Shown here: positions 18,255-27,278 of the stretch, one piece after another
How the letters are laid out: every line of letters starts with the position of its first letter
Position numbering within the stretch: position 1 is the first letter of the stretch
NCBI GenBank assembly: GCA_964546435.1
Contig: CAZJKJ010000013.1
Span: forward strand, 1 to 64,000
Reading direction: 5' to 3'
Origin: CAYNST01 sp964546435
GTDB taxonomy: Bacteria > Pseudomonadota > Gammaproteobacteria > Pseudomonadales > Cellvibrionaceae
Length of the DNA stretch: 64,000 nt
Program-made: the position numbers and the translations under genes
Notes under the pieces: generated by a model
Database searches by the model: none
What the model saw: the letters and a program-made list of their open reading frames with translations, nothing else
What the model was told of the DNA's origin: nothing

Positions 18255-19529
18255 ATGCAACTGATCACCTCTTTAATGTTTGTTATGCTTTTTTTCGCGA
18301 CAGGTGCGGCCAATGCCGCGGGTACAACCGGTGCTGACGAGCCGCCCTCCAGGCGAGCGGCCGACCGGGACTACCGGGTCAATTATCTCGTCACGTTTGA
18401 ACCCGAAAAAAAACGCGCCCTGGTCACTGTGGAGATTCCGCGCAACCCCTGGGTCAAGCAACTCACCTTTCATACTCACAAAGTCAAACCCGCCAATCTT
18501 GACCATAACGGCAAGCTCAAACGGCGCGACGACAAACTCGTCTGGACCCCCCCAGACAAGAACGCCCGCCTGCAATATACCGTCAATATCAGCAAGATCC
18601 GGCGCGACGACGCCTATGACGCCCTGATCACGCCGGACTGGGTGCTGATGCGCGGAGACAACCTCGTGCCGCCGGTCAAAGTTCGCCAGCTGCGAGGCGC
18701 TCGCGCCGATGCCTATGTACGGTTTTCCGTGCCCGAAGACTGGACGTCCGTCAACACGCCGTGGCGCGTGGAAGACGACCGCTATTTCCGGATTACCAAC
18801 AGCGAGCGTCTGTTTGAGCGACCGACCGGCTGGCTGGTTGCCGGCAAGTTGTCGACCCGGCGGGAGCGCCTTGGAAGCACCAATCTGGTCATCAGCGGGC
18901 CGCGCGGACATGATTTTCGTCCCATGCAGACGCTGAGCTTCCTGACGTTCATCTGGCCGACGCTGGAGAGCGCCATCGATCAATTGCCCGAGAACCTGCT
19001 GATTACCGGCGGCAATGACCCTTTCTGGCGCGGCGGTCTGTCGGGCCCGGATTCGCTGTATATGCACAGCGATCGGCCTCTGATCGGCGAGGACGGAACC
19101 AGTACCCTGATCCACGAACTGTTTCACGTGGTCACCGGATTGCGTGGCAAACCCGGTCATGACTGGATCGCGGAGGGACTGGCCGAGTTTTACTCTATTG
19201 ATCTGCTATACCGCGCGGGCGGCCTGTCGCAACTGCGCCGATCACTGATCATGGAGAGCGTAAAAAAGCGGGCAAAGGACGTAGAAAGCCTGCTGGCTCG
19301 GGAAAGCAAGGGGGCAACCACCGCACGGGCCGTGTGGTTGTTTGACGACCTTGATCAAGAACTCAGGAAGGTTTCAAAAGACAAGCACGATCTGGATGAC
19401 CTGGTCAATCGTCTTGATTTGCCGGGACGTGTGGATCTGGACGATCTGCAGACGGCCTTTCACACGCTGACGGGTGCACAGTCTCAGACCCTCAAACAGA
19501 AGGTCCTCAAGTCCCGCAATTCATCATGA
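18255..19529 (+). CDS. exported gluzincin metalloprotease, M61-like
   Basis: A 424-residue protein with a signal peptide (residues 1-21, ending ANAAG). Residues 287-291 are HELFH, and a WIAEGLAEF block (304-312) supplies the third zinc ligand (probably E307) in the WxxEG arrangement seen in M1/M61 gluzincins. The N-terminal half is beta-rich, as in M61 glycyl aminopeptidase relatives. ATG 18255 has CGGAGA upstream. Its 3' end overlaps the convergent hvfC gene by 6 bp. The substrate is unknown. Confidence 0.75.
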   Translation: MQLITSLMFVMLFFATGAANAAGTTGADEPPSRRAADRDYRVNYLVTFEPEKKRALVTVEIPRNPWVKQLTFHTHKVKPANLDHNGKLKRRDDKLVWTPPDKNARLQYTVNISKIRRDDAYDALITPDWVLMRGDNLVPPVKVRQLRGARADAYVRFSVPEDWTSVNTPWRVEDDRYFRITNSERLFERPTGWLVAGKLSTRRERLGSTNLVISGPRGHDFRPMQTLSFLTFIWPTLESAIDQLPENLLITGGNDPFWRGGLSGPDSLYMHSDRPLIGEDGTSTLIHELFHVVTGLRGKPGHDWIAEGLAEFYSIDLLYRAGGLSQLRRSLIMESVKKRAKDVESLLARESKGATTARAVWLFDDLDQELRKVSKDKHDLDDLVNRLDLPGRVDLDDLQTAFHTLTGAQSQTLKQKVLKSRNSS

Positions 19530-20288
19530 TGGGCTTGCCAGCGAGGCTTCTTCCACAACAATTTCATTAGCCACAAAGCCGGCGACAGCCTCCCGGATCT
19601 GACTCTGCGGGACCGGTGCCTGGCCAGCGGGCCACAGATCGCGCAGTGTACTTGTCAGAACCGCCAGCGTGCAGGGCTGCTGCGCAATGATTTGCAGCAG
19701 GGCGGCTGCCAGCGGAGTGACTTCCACAAAGGTGACCCGGTGATCGCTGCGACGGTAGACCAGCAGACAGCACACAGTAGGGCGATCAGGCAGGGATTGG
19801 GGGGCGATGGTGTGTACCGGCCATTGATACTGCAGGTTCTGCAAGGTCGGGTTGATGGCGAGAGTGGACGTCTCCGTCACGGGCCGGCCGCTCGGTAAAA
19901 TCCTTCCGGGGTGGGCTTCCACCACCAGTTCCATCCATTCGTAATGCAACAGCTCGGGCAGCCAGGGCGGCACGCCGGTGATGGCCTGTTCCTGGATGAA
20001 ACCCATGAATTGCTCCGGTATGTCCCGGAAATAGGGACTATCGCACCGGGCCGAGCGGAAGAAATCGTCGCAAAGGTGGTGCCATTGCGCCTCCGGCAGT
20101 ATTTGTCGGGACACGGGGAAGCACCGATCGACAAAGCCGCGGATATTGTTGTAGAGCAGCTTCCGGTAAATCACCGTGGCCGCAGTCTCGGTGGCGCCGA
20201 TGAAGGCGTTGCCGTGGCGAAGCTGGTGGCTGAAGGACGTCTGGAACTGCTGGAGTCCGGCCGGCGGCCGCTTTGCTGACTCAGTCAT
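19524..20288 (-). CDS. hvfC: HvfC-type DUF2063 partner protein of an MNIO enzyme
   Basis: A 254-residue DUF2063 protein. Members bind the precursor peptide and work with the neighbouring DUF692 (MNIO) enzyme to modify cysteines of a copper-binding peptide. The N-terminal helical DUF2063 domain is visible (LQQFQTSFSHQLRHGN, VIYRKLLYNNIRGFVDRCFPV, WHHLCDDFFR), then a mixed domain with LPELLHYEWMEL. ATG 20288 overlaps the end of hvfB by 8 bp, so translation is coupled. A longer upstream frame reads as out-of-frame hvfB sequence. Confidence 0.85.
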   Translation of the reverse strand: MTESAKRPPAGLQQFQTSFSHQLRHGNAFIGATETAATVIYRKLLYNNIRGFVDRCFPVSRQILPEAQWHHLCDDFFRSARCDSPYFRDIPEQFMGFIQEQAITGVPPWLPELLHYEWMELVVEAHPGRILPSGRPVTETSTLAINPTLQNLQYQWPVHTIAPQSLPDRPTVCCLLVYRRSDHRVTFVEVTPLAAALLQIIAQQPCTLAVLTSTLRDLWPAGQAPVPQSQIREAVAGFVANEIVVEEASLASPS

Positions 20289-21129
20289 GGTACAACCGCT
20301 GGCCCGATTGCAAGGATCGTATCCGGGCCAGCTCCTGTTGAAGTTCGGGGAAGGCGGGAAAGTTGAAATCCCGCTCCAGGCAAGTGGGCATATTCTGGGC
20401 CGGCGTGGGCAAAAGACGGTAGATCTGTTCCAGCAAGGTCCACACGGGCTCAATGACAGCAGCGCCATGGGTATCGGTAATCCAGCCGTTAGTATCGGTA
20501 TGGTGACCGGCAACATGCAGGTAGCAGAGGCGTTCCAGCGGCAGAGCAGCCAAAAACGCGTCGGCGTCGTAACCCATATTGCAACTGTTCACATACAGAT
20601 TATTCACGTCGAGGTGCAGCAGACAGTCGGATTCACGCATGACTTCATTGATAAAGTCCACTTCGCTCATGTCGCTGTCCGGTGGCACCAGGTAATAGGA
20701 ACTGTTTTCAATGCCGATGCGCTGACCGAGGCAATCCTGAACCTGGCGAATGCGTTCGGCAACCCAGCGGGCTGTTTCGCGGGTGAATGGCAGCGGCAGC
20801 AAATCGTACAGATGCCCGTCATGACTGCACCAGGAGAGGTGCTCGGTGTACAGGTCGATCTGATGATCGCTCATGAAGCGGCGGATATCCCCGAGCAGAT
20901 CGCGATCCAGCGGGTCTGTACTGCCCAGGGACAAGGACAAACCGTGACACACAAAAGGATATCTGTCTGTGTAGCGATGCAGGTCGCGCGCGAAGCGACC
21001 CCCCAGCCGGATCCAGTTCTCCGGGGCTATTTCGAAAAAGCGGATGCCGGTAAGGTCGGCGGCGTCCATGGCCGGCAGCAGCTCCCGGCGGAATCCCAGG
21101 CCGGCACCGCACAATCGGGGGGAATTCAT
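20281..21129 (-). CDS. hvfB: HvfB-type DUF692 multinuclear iron oxidative enzyme (MNIO)
   Basis: A 282-residue TIM-barrel protein of the DUF692/MNIO class, which uses a multinuclear iron site to oxidise peptide cysteines. Typical blocks are GAGLGFRRELL, FFEIAPENWI, YPFVCHGLSLSLG, YTEHLSWCSHDG, IGIENSSYYL, LHLDVNNLYVNS and YLHVAGHHTD, carrying the conserved His/Asp/Glu iron ligands. I prefer ATG 21129; a TTG at 21141 is also in frame. It lies between hvfA and hvfC. Confidence 0.92.
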   Translation of the reverse strand: MNSPRLCGAGLGFRRELLPAMDAADLTGIRFFEIAPENWIRLGGRFARDLHRYTDRYPFVCHGLSLSLGSTDPLDRDLLGDIRRFMSDHQIDLYTEHLSWCSHDGHLYDLLPLPFTRETARWVAERIRQVQDCLGQRIGIENSSYYLVPPDSDMSEVDFINEVMRESDCLLHLDVNNLYVNSCNMGYDADAFLAALPLERLCYLHVAGHHTDTNGWITDTHGAAVIEPVWTLLEQIYRLLPTPAQNMPTCLERDFNFPAFPELQQELARIRSLQSGQRLYHD

Positions 21130-21147
21130 AACGGAGAACAAAGCCGG

Positions 21148-21465
21148 TTAGTGGGAACCTCCGCAGGCGCCCTCACCACACTTGCCTTCTCCGCCTTTCT
21201 CTTCTTTGGCGGATTTGTCTTCCTTGTCGTGCGCGCCGCACATGGCTTCACCACATTTGGCTTCTTTGTCTTTGGCATCTTTAGCGGATTTGGCACCGCA
21301 CCTGGCTTCGCCACATTTGCCTTCCGCGTCCTTCTCCGCGGCAGCCACCTGGTAGCCCGACCCCAGATCTGTGACTGCGAAAGAGCTTGTTGCCGCGCTG
21401 GCTCCAGCGGATGCCAGACCGACAATTGATCCCAGGGTGATAGTGCCAAGCAGTGTTTTTTTCAT
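21148..21465 (-). CDS. hvfA: HvfA-type RiPP precursor with EGKCG repeats
   Basis: A 105-residue precursor with a signal peptide (about 1-24, ending ASA) and a low-complexity charged tail. Six cysteines (51, 56, 71, 76, 96, 101) lie in three tandem pairs: EGKCG-EARCG, EAKCG-EAMCG and EGKCG-EGACG. EGKCG-type cysteines are the known substrates of HvfB-like MNIO enzymes and the products bind copper. It is the first gene of hvfABC. No hvfD (DoxX) follows here; hvfC is the last gene. Confidence 0.9.
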   Translation of the reverse strand: MKKTLLGTITLGSIVGLASAGASAATSSFAVTDLGSGYQVAAAEKDAEGKCGEARCGAKSAKDAKDKEAKCGEAMCGAHDKEDKSAKEEKGGEGKCGEGACGGSH

Positions 21466-21727
21466 TCCGGATTCCTCAAGATTGATAGTGACGCCACTGT
21501 TACCCGGCGGGAACAGGCAGCGCCGGTTTGACTTTGTGGTCGCAAGACCGGTAAATCGGGTGCGGCAGCATTGTCTGGCGTTTCCCTATCGGGAAGCAAG
21601 AGTGAACTTCTCATTACGGTTGCTGCGTAAGGGGAGAGTGGTGCTGTTCCGGGCCGGTGAGTCCTGGACTCGAAGCGATGCAGGCAATTGTGCTGTACTA
21701 AACAAAACCCTCGTCTGGATATTTTCT

Positions 21728-22696
21728 ATGCATCAGCATAGTCATCACCGTCATCACAGTCATCACAGTCATGGGCATCACAAGCATGGCGCGCACCAGC
21801 ACGGCCATGGAAGCCATCAGCCAGGCGACAATCCCATCGCCTGGGCATTTTTCCTGAATCTCGGATTCACGGTGATCGAACTGGTGGGCGGGGTGCTCAC
21901 CAACAGCACCGCCATCATGGCCGATGCGGTTCACGATCTGGGAGACACGCTGGCCATCGGTTTTGCCTGGTGGCTGCAAGGGTATAGCGTGCGTCAGGCT
22001 GACACGAAATTTACCTATGGCTACCGACGGTTTTCCCTGCTCGGTGCGTTGATCAGCGGAGCGCTGCTGATCGCGGCATCCGGCTGGGTACTGAGTGAGT
22101 CCATTCCGCGCCTGGCCGATCCGGTCATGCCACATACTGAAGGAATGCTGCTTCTGGCGATTGTGGGGATTGCCGTCAACGGCTATGCTGCGTACCGGCT
22201 CAGTCGAGGTAAATCGCTGAACGAAAGGGCGCTCAACTGGCATCTTCTGGAAGACGTACTGGGTTGGGTAGCCGTGCTGATTGTCGCTGCGACACTGCAA
22301 TTTTTTGACTGGCCCATCCTGGATCCGGCGCTGTCAATTATCTTCACGGTCTTTATCGCGTTTAACGTGACAAGACTTCTGGTCGAGACTGCCAGAGTAT
22401 TTTTTCAGGCCGTCCCCGACGAAATCGTGCATCGCCAGATAGTGACCGTCCTGCAGGCGCTTCGCGAGGTGAAAGATGTGCACAAACTGCATTTCTGGTC
22501 TCTCGATGGTGAAGCTCACGTATTAACAGTGCATCTGCTCGTGGACCGGGAACTTGATGCCGCTCAGCAGAAGGATCTCAAAGCACGGGTGGCAGCGTCG
22601 CTGGCAGAGTACAACCTGGTGCACACCACCGTGGAGCTGGAATTTCCCGGCGAAGGCTGCAGGGATGAACTGTCCGGAGCCGTAAACCACCGTTGA
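21728..22696 (+). CDS. CDF-family divalent cation exporter
   Basis: A 322-residue cation diffusion facilitator. Its N-terminal about 30 residues are very His-rich (HHRHHSHHSHGHHKHGAHQH), a likely metal-sensing tail. Six membrane segments follow with the AxxxD metal sites: MADAVHDLGDTLAIG and the partner WHLLEDVLGW. A C-terminal cytoplasmic ferredoxin-like domain runs from about 215. It resembles CzcD/ZitB zinc exporters; whether it also relates to copper is unknown despite its position opposite hvfABC. The start is ATG 21728; the frame opens further upstream over the hvfA region. Confidence 0.9.
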   Translation: MHQHSHHRHHSHHSHGHHKHGAHQHGHGSHQPGDNPIAWAFFLNLGFTVIELVGGVLTNSTAIMADAVHDLGDTLAIGFAWWLQGYSVRQADTKFTYGYRRFSLLGALISGALLIAASGWVLSESIPRLADPVMPHTEGMLLLAIVGIAVNGYAAYRLSRGKSLNERALNWHLLEDVLGWVAVLIVAATLQFFDWPILDPALSIIFTVFIAFNVTRLLVETARVFFQAVPDEIVHRQIVTVLQALREVKDVHKLHFWSLDGEAHVLTVHLLVDRELDAAQQKDLKARVAASLAEYNLVHTTVELEFPGEGCRDELSGAVNHR

Positions 22697-22708
22697 AGGT
22701 AGCCCCGC

Positions 22709-24064
22709 ATGGAACTGGATCCTCTCGTATTGGCCCGGGTGCAATTTGCGGCCAACATCAGTTTTCACATTCTCTTTCCCAGTACGACCATCGGCCTGTG
22801 CTGGCTGCTGCTTTATTTCCGTACCCGTTTTACGTTCTCGGGAGATCAGGACTGGGAGTACGCCTATCATTTCTGGGTGAAAGTCTTTGCATTGACCTTC
22901 GCGCTGGGGGTGGTATCAGGGCTCACCATGAGCTTTCAGTTTGGTACCAACTGGCCGGGGTTTATGGACCGGGCAGGTAATATCGCCGGGCCATTGCTGG
23001 GGTATGAAGTGCTCACCGCCTTTTTTCTGGAAGCTTCGTTTCTGGGGATCATGCTATTCGGCAAGAACCGGGTGTCGAATCGCACTCACCTGACGGCGAC
23101 GGCGCTGGTGGCCATAGGCACAACCTTTTCAGCCTTCTGGATCATGAGCCTGAACGCCTGGATGCAGACTCCCAGCGGGTACTACGAGGTGGATGGCGTA
23201 TTGATGGTGGAGAGCTGGTGGGACACTATCTTCAATCCGTCCTTTCCGCACCGGCTGATACACATGTTATTGGCGTCGCTGCTGACAAGCGCGTTTTTTG
23301 TCGCGGGCATCAGCGCCTGGCGCGTACGGCGAAACAAGGCCGGGCCCGGCACCTGGAAGGTGATCCGCACCGGGGTCTACCTTGCGGCAATCGTCGCGCC
23401 GCTGCAGATTGCTGTGGGTGACTGGCTGGGCCTGAACACCGTGAAGCACCAGCCCGCAAAAATCGCCGCGATCGAAGCCGTCTGGGAAACCGAGACCGGG
23501 GCGGCCTTTACGGTGTTTGGCTTCCCCAACGAGGAGGAAAAGCGTACGGATTTCGCCATTCGTATCCCGAAGGCGGGGAGTCTCATCCTGACTCACGAGC
23601 TCGACGGGGAAGTGCAGGGCCTTAACGAATTCGGTGAAGATCATCCCCCCGTCGCCATCGTCTTCTGGAGCTTTCGGGTGATGGTGGGCATCGGCATGCT
23701 GATGCTGATCGTATCCTGGTGGGGAGTGTACCGGCTGTTGCGCAAAAGCCGCTTTGACAAACCCTTGCTGATGGCATTGTCCTGGATGGCGTTCTCCGGC
23801 TGGATTGCGGTACTGGCGGGTTGGTATGTCACCGAGATCGGGCGCCAGCCGTGGATCGTTTACGGTGTTATAAGGACCGCGGAAGTAGTCGCGGGGCATT
23901 CCGGCGGGATGGTACTTTCCACTCTGCTGGGGTATCTCGCGCTTTATGCATTCCTGCTGGTCTCTTACATTCTGACGCTTAACCATATGGCCTCGAAGCC
24001 TGCGCAATCGCTGACGCAGGAGCAACAGATGAAGAAAACCGCTGACCGGTTTGGAGGGCGCTGA
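22709..24064 (+). CDS. cioA: cytochrome bd-type ubiquinol oxidase subunit I
   Basis: A 451-residue CydA-family subunit. His in LARVQFAANISFHILFP corresponds to the haem b595 ligand, and SFQFGTNWPGFMDRAGNIAGPLLGYEVLTAFFLEASFLGIMLFG is the family core. GDWLGLNTVKHQPAKIAAIEA introduces the Q loop, which is short compared with E. coli CydA (522 aa), so this is the CioA/short-Q-loop type often linked to cyanide insensitivity. It starts 12 bp after the CDF gene and may be co-transcribed with it. Confidence 0.93.
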   Translation: MELDPLVLARVQFAANISFHILFPSTTIGLCWLLLYFRTRFTFSGDQDWEYAYHFWVKVFALTFALGVVSGLTMSFQFGTNWPGFMDRAGNIAGPLLGYEVLTAFFLEASFLGIMLFGKNRVSNRTHLTATALVAIGTTFSAFWIMSLNAWMQTPSGYYEVDGVLMVESWWDTIFNPSFPHRLIHMLLASLLTSAFFVAGISAWRVRRNKAGPGTWKVIRTGVYLAAIVAPLQIAVGDWLGLNTVKHQPAKIAAIEAVWETETGAAFTVFGFPNEEEKRTDFAIRIPKAGSLILTHELDGEVQGLNEFGEDHPPVAIVFWSFRVMVGIGMLMLIVSWWGVYRLLRKSRFDKPLLMALSWMAFSGWIAVLAGWYVTEIGRQPWIVYGVIRTAEVVAGHSGGMVLSTLLGYLALYAFLLVSYILTLNHMASKPAQSLTQEQQMKKTADRFGGR

Positions 24065-24065
24065 A

Positions 24066-25064
24066 ATGGAATGGGAAGCATGGTTACCGCTGTTCTTTCT
24101 GGCTGTCATGGGATTGGCACTCCTGGTTTATATCCTGCTCGACGGTTACGACCTCGGTATCGGGATACTCTTGCCCTTTGCCACGGATGATCAGAAAGAT
24201 CAAATGATCGCCACCATCGGTCCTTTCTGGGATGCCAATGAAACCTGGATTGTTCTGGGTATCGGGGTGTTGCTGATTGCGTTTCCCAAAGCCCACGGCG
24301 TCATTCTCACCTCGCTGTACCTGCCCGTGACGCTGATGCTGTTCGGGTTGATTCTTCGCGGTGTCGCCTTTGATTTTCGCGTCAAGGCGGAAGTGAAGTT
24401 CCGGCACCGCTGGAACCGGCTTTTCTTTATCGGCTCGCTGCTGGCGGCAGTCTCACAAGGCTGGATGCTGGGTGCTTATGTCATGGGGCTGGAGAGCAAT
24501 TGGATGGCACGCGGTTTTTCCCTGGTGATCGCCCTGACCTTGCCGGCGCTTTACATCATGCTCGGTTGTGGGTGGCTGTTCATCAAGGTTGACGGCGCTC
24601 TGTATGAAAGGGCCGGACATTGGGCACGGCGTACGCTGCTGCCGCTGGGTCTTGGGCTGTTCACCATTTCGATCGCCACACCCATCGCCAGCGAGGCAAT
24701 AGCCAGCAAATGGTTCTCCTTGCCCGCGGCCATCGGACTGTTGCCCATCCCGATTACAACGGTGGTTGCTTATCTGACTCTGGGGTGGATTCTCCACAAG
24801 TCGGCGTTACTGCAAGCCGGGTATGGCTGGATCGTGTTTGCGGCGATGGTCGTGATCTGCGTGATGGCGTCTTTGGGACTCGCCTACAGCATTTATCCCG
24901 ATATCGTGATTGACCGACTGACCATTGCGGAAACGGCTGCGTCGATAACATCTCTCAAATTTGTATTCGTGGGGGTGATCATCGTCGTACCCTTGATTGC
25001 CTGGTACACGGTTTTCATATACCGCATATTCTGGGGCAAGGCGACGCTACTCAGTTATGAGTAG
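24066..25064 (+). CDS. cioB: cytochrome bd-type ubiquinol oxidase subunit II
   Basis: A 332-residue CydB/CioB with about eight membrane segments. Family blocks include YILLDGYDLGIGILLPF, GPFWDANETWIVLGIGVLLIAFPKAH and LRGVAFDFRVKAE. ATG 24066 has GGAGGG at 24053-24058, inside the end of cioA; a TTG at 24051 is a weaker alternative. Length fits CioB rather than E. coli CydB (379). No CydX-like small gene follows before the convergent pta. Confidence 0.93.
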   Translation: MEWEAWLPLFFLAVMGLALLVYILLDGYDLGIGILLPFATDDQKDQMIATIGPFWDANETWIVLGIGVLLIAFPKAHGVILTSLYLPVTLMLFGLILRGVAFDFRVKAEVKFRHRWNRLFFIGSLLAAVSQGWMLGAYVMGLESNWMARGFSLVIALTLPALYIMLGCGWLFIKVDGALYERAGHWARRTLLPLGLGLFTISIATPIASEAIASKWFSLPAAIGLLPIPITTVVAYLTLGWILHKSALLQAGYGWIVFAAMVVICVMASLGLAYSIYPDIVIDRLTIAETAASITSLKFVFVGVIIVVPLIAWYTVFIYRIFWGKATLLSYE

Positions 25065-25090
25065 CGGGCACGCGTCGTTTGGCCGACAGC

Positions 25091-27214
25091 TCAGACCTGA
25101 TCTGCCTGGATGGCGGTAATGGCGATGGTGTACACAATGTCATCCACGGTTGCGCCGCGGCTCAAATCATTCACCGGCTTTCGCAGCCCTTGCAACACCG
25201 GTCCCACGCTCAGCACATTGGCGCTGCGCTGCACCGCCTTGTAAGTGGTATTGCCGGTATTGAGGTCGGGGAAAACAAAGACCGTCGCCTTGCCGGCGAC
25301 CGGGCTGCTGGGCGCCTTGAGTGCGGCGATGCCGGGAATGGCCGCCGCGTCGTACTGGAGCGGGCCGTCAATGATGAGATCCGGGCGTTTTGCGCGAGCA
25401 ATCTGCGTCGCGCTACGGACCTTTTCAACATCGGCGCCGCGGCCGGATGTACCGGTGGAGTAGCTGATCATGGCAATGCGCGGTTCCACACCGAAAGCCT
25501 TGGCCGTGTCACCGGACTGGATGGCGATATCCGCCAGCTCTTCGGCGTTGGGATCGGGGTTTACGGCACAATCCCCGTAAACCAGAGCCTGGTCCGGCAG
25601 CAGCATGAAAAACACCGACGACACGAGCGCCGCGTCCGCCCGGGTTTTAATAAGCTGCAGGGCGGGGCGGATGGTGTTGGCGGTGGTGTGAGTGGCACCG
25701 CTGACAAGTCCGTCCACTTCATTGCGGGCGAGCATCATCGTGCCTAGAACCACCGTATCTTCCAGCATCGCGGCAGCCATGTCGGCGGCCAGACCTTTGT
25801 GTTTGCGCAACTCCACCATGGGCTGTACGTACCGGTGGCGAATTGCCTGGGGCTCCAGAATTTCGATGCTCCGCGGCAGCTCGATCCCCTGGCTTTCCGC
25901 GAGCCGCAGGATGGCGCTTTTGTCACCCAGCAGCACACAGCGCGCGATCTCCTTCTCAGCACAGATTTTTGCGGCCTGAATGGTGCGCGGCTCTTCGCCT
26001 TCGGGCAGAACGATACGCTTGTTGGCGGCCTTGGCCCGGGTAACCAGATAATGGCGGAATGCCGGTGGTGACAGGCGGATCTCGTGGGACACTTTGCTGC
26101 GTTCTGCGAGCGTCTGGGCATCCAGATACTGGGCGATGCTTTCCATCACGGAATTGCGACGCTCCTGATCGTCCGGTGGCACTTCCGGACTCATTTCGCC
26201 GAGCCATTGGGCGGTGTTCAACGTGTCGTGGGGCGTGCTGAGGATAGGCAGCCCGGTTTTGATGGCCGCTTCACAGTGATCCATGACCCGGGAATCCGGG
26301 AGCAGATCGCCGGTAAATACGATGCCCGCCAGCGGTACCCCGTTCAAAACCGCAATGACAGTCGCCAGAAGGATATCCACGCGGTCGCCGGGGGTGACCA
26401 CGAGGGTGCCTGCCTTGAGGGTATTGATCATGTTCGGAATGGTGCGTGCCATGAACACAATGGAACGTACCCGGCGCTGGCGTAGTTCACCTTCATGAAG
26501 GATGTCGGCGCGCAAATGTCTGGCGACATCGAGAGTCCTCGGGGCAATAAATTCGGGGTTCCATTTGATATTGCCAAGACACGCAAACCCCGGTCGACTG
26601 AATATCGGCAAACTGTGCTGAATGTCGGCGGTCGAGGTTTCATCCACAGATGGCGGATCGCTGTCACCGCGGGCCTTGATGCGCTGATAGTCTTCGGGCG
26701 GTGCGCCGACTTTGTTCAGGATGCAACCGATGAGACGAGGATTGCCGTGACCGCCGAACAGACCGGCCGTCATTTCTATCCGGTCGTTCAGTTGTGCAAG
26801 TGAATGATGTCGACGGGCCGCGATCAGGATGATCTCACTGCCCAGCACCCGCGCCAGCATGGGGTTGAGTTGTTCTACATACTCCTGGTCCGCTTCCGGC
26901 ACCAGCCCCTCCACAATCACCACGTCGGCTTCACCCCGGTATCTCTGCCAGTTATTGAGGATCTCCTCCATCAGCAGGTCCGCTTTGTTGCGGGCCATCA
27001 TCTGCTGGGCGTAATGCAGGCTTAACTGGATATGGGTGGAATGTGGGAATTCACTTGCAAGATGGGTTTTATTCAGTTCGAGGGTATCGCTCTGTGCGAT
27101 GGGCTTGAAATGAGCAACCCGTACGCCGATCTGATCGAGCGACCGGACCAGGCCCATGCAGACCGAAGACAGTCCGGTTCCCGCCGCGATAGGTGCGACA
27201 AAAAAACTGTGCAT
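25091..27214 (-). CDS. pta: phosphate acetyltransferase
   Basis: The long form (707 residues) of Pta, which interconverts acetyl-CoA and acetyl phosphate. It has an N-terminal P-loop-like domain (APIAAGTGLSSVCMGLVRSL), a DRTGG-like middle domain (about 225-330) and the C-terminal PTA_PTB catalytic domain (LPEGEEPRTIQAA, VDGLVSGATHTTANTIRPALQ, MISYSTGTSGRG, DLNTGNTTYKAVQRSA). GAGGA precedes ATG 27214. It lies 64 bp downstream of ackA on the same strand, forming the acetate-overflow/acetate-activation pair. Confidence 0.96.
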   Translation of the reverse strand: MHSFFVAPIAAGTGLSSVCMGLVRSLDQIGVRVAHFKPIAQSDTLELNKTHLASEFPHSTHIQLSLHYAQQMMARNKADLLMEEILNNWQRYRGEADVVIVEGLVPEADQEYVEQLNPMLARVLGSEIILIAARRHHSLAQLNDRIEMTAGLFGGHGNPRLIGCILNKVGAPPEDYQRIKARGDSDPPSVDETSTADIQHSLPIFSRPGFACLGNIKWNPEFIAPRTLDVARHLRADILHEGELRQRRVRSIVFMARTIPNMINTLKAGTLVVTPGDRVDILLATVIAVLNGVPLAGIVFTGDLLPDSRVMDHCEAAIKTGLPILSTPHDTLNTAQWLGEMSPEVPPDDQERRNSVMESIAQYLDAQTLAERSKVSHEIRLSPPAFRHYLVTRAKAANKRIVLPEGEEPRTIQAAKICAEKEIARCVLLGDKSAILRLAESQGIELPRSIEILEPQAIRHRYVQPMVELRKHKGLAADMAAAMLEDTVVLGTMMLARNEVDGLVSGATHTTANTIRPALQLIKTRADAALVSSVFFMLLPDQALVYGDCAVNPDPNAEELADIAIQSGDTAKAFGVEPRIAMISYSTGTSGRGADVEKVRSATQIARAKRPDLIIDGPLQYDAAAIPGIAALKAPSSPVAGKATVFVFPDLNTGNTTYKAVQRSANVLSVGPVLQGLRKPVNDLSRGATVDDIVYTIAITAIQADQV

Positions 27215-27278
27215 GAAAATTCCTCAGGTGTTTGATTATTCGGACAGGTGCATGCAGGGCCTGACTGAAGCCAGTCAG

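Noticed and set aside
24051..24065. TTG start for cioB inside cioA
   Set aside because: ATG 24066 has a well-placed GGAGGG, which lies inside the proposed extension.
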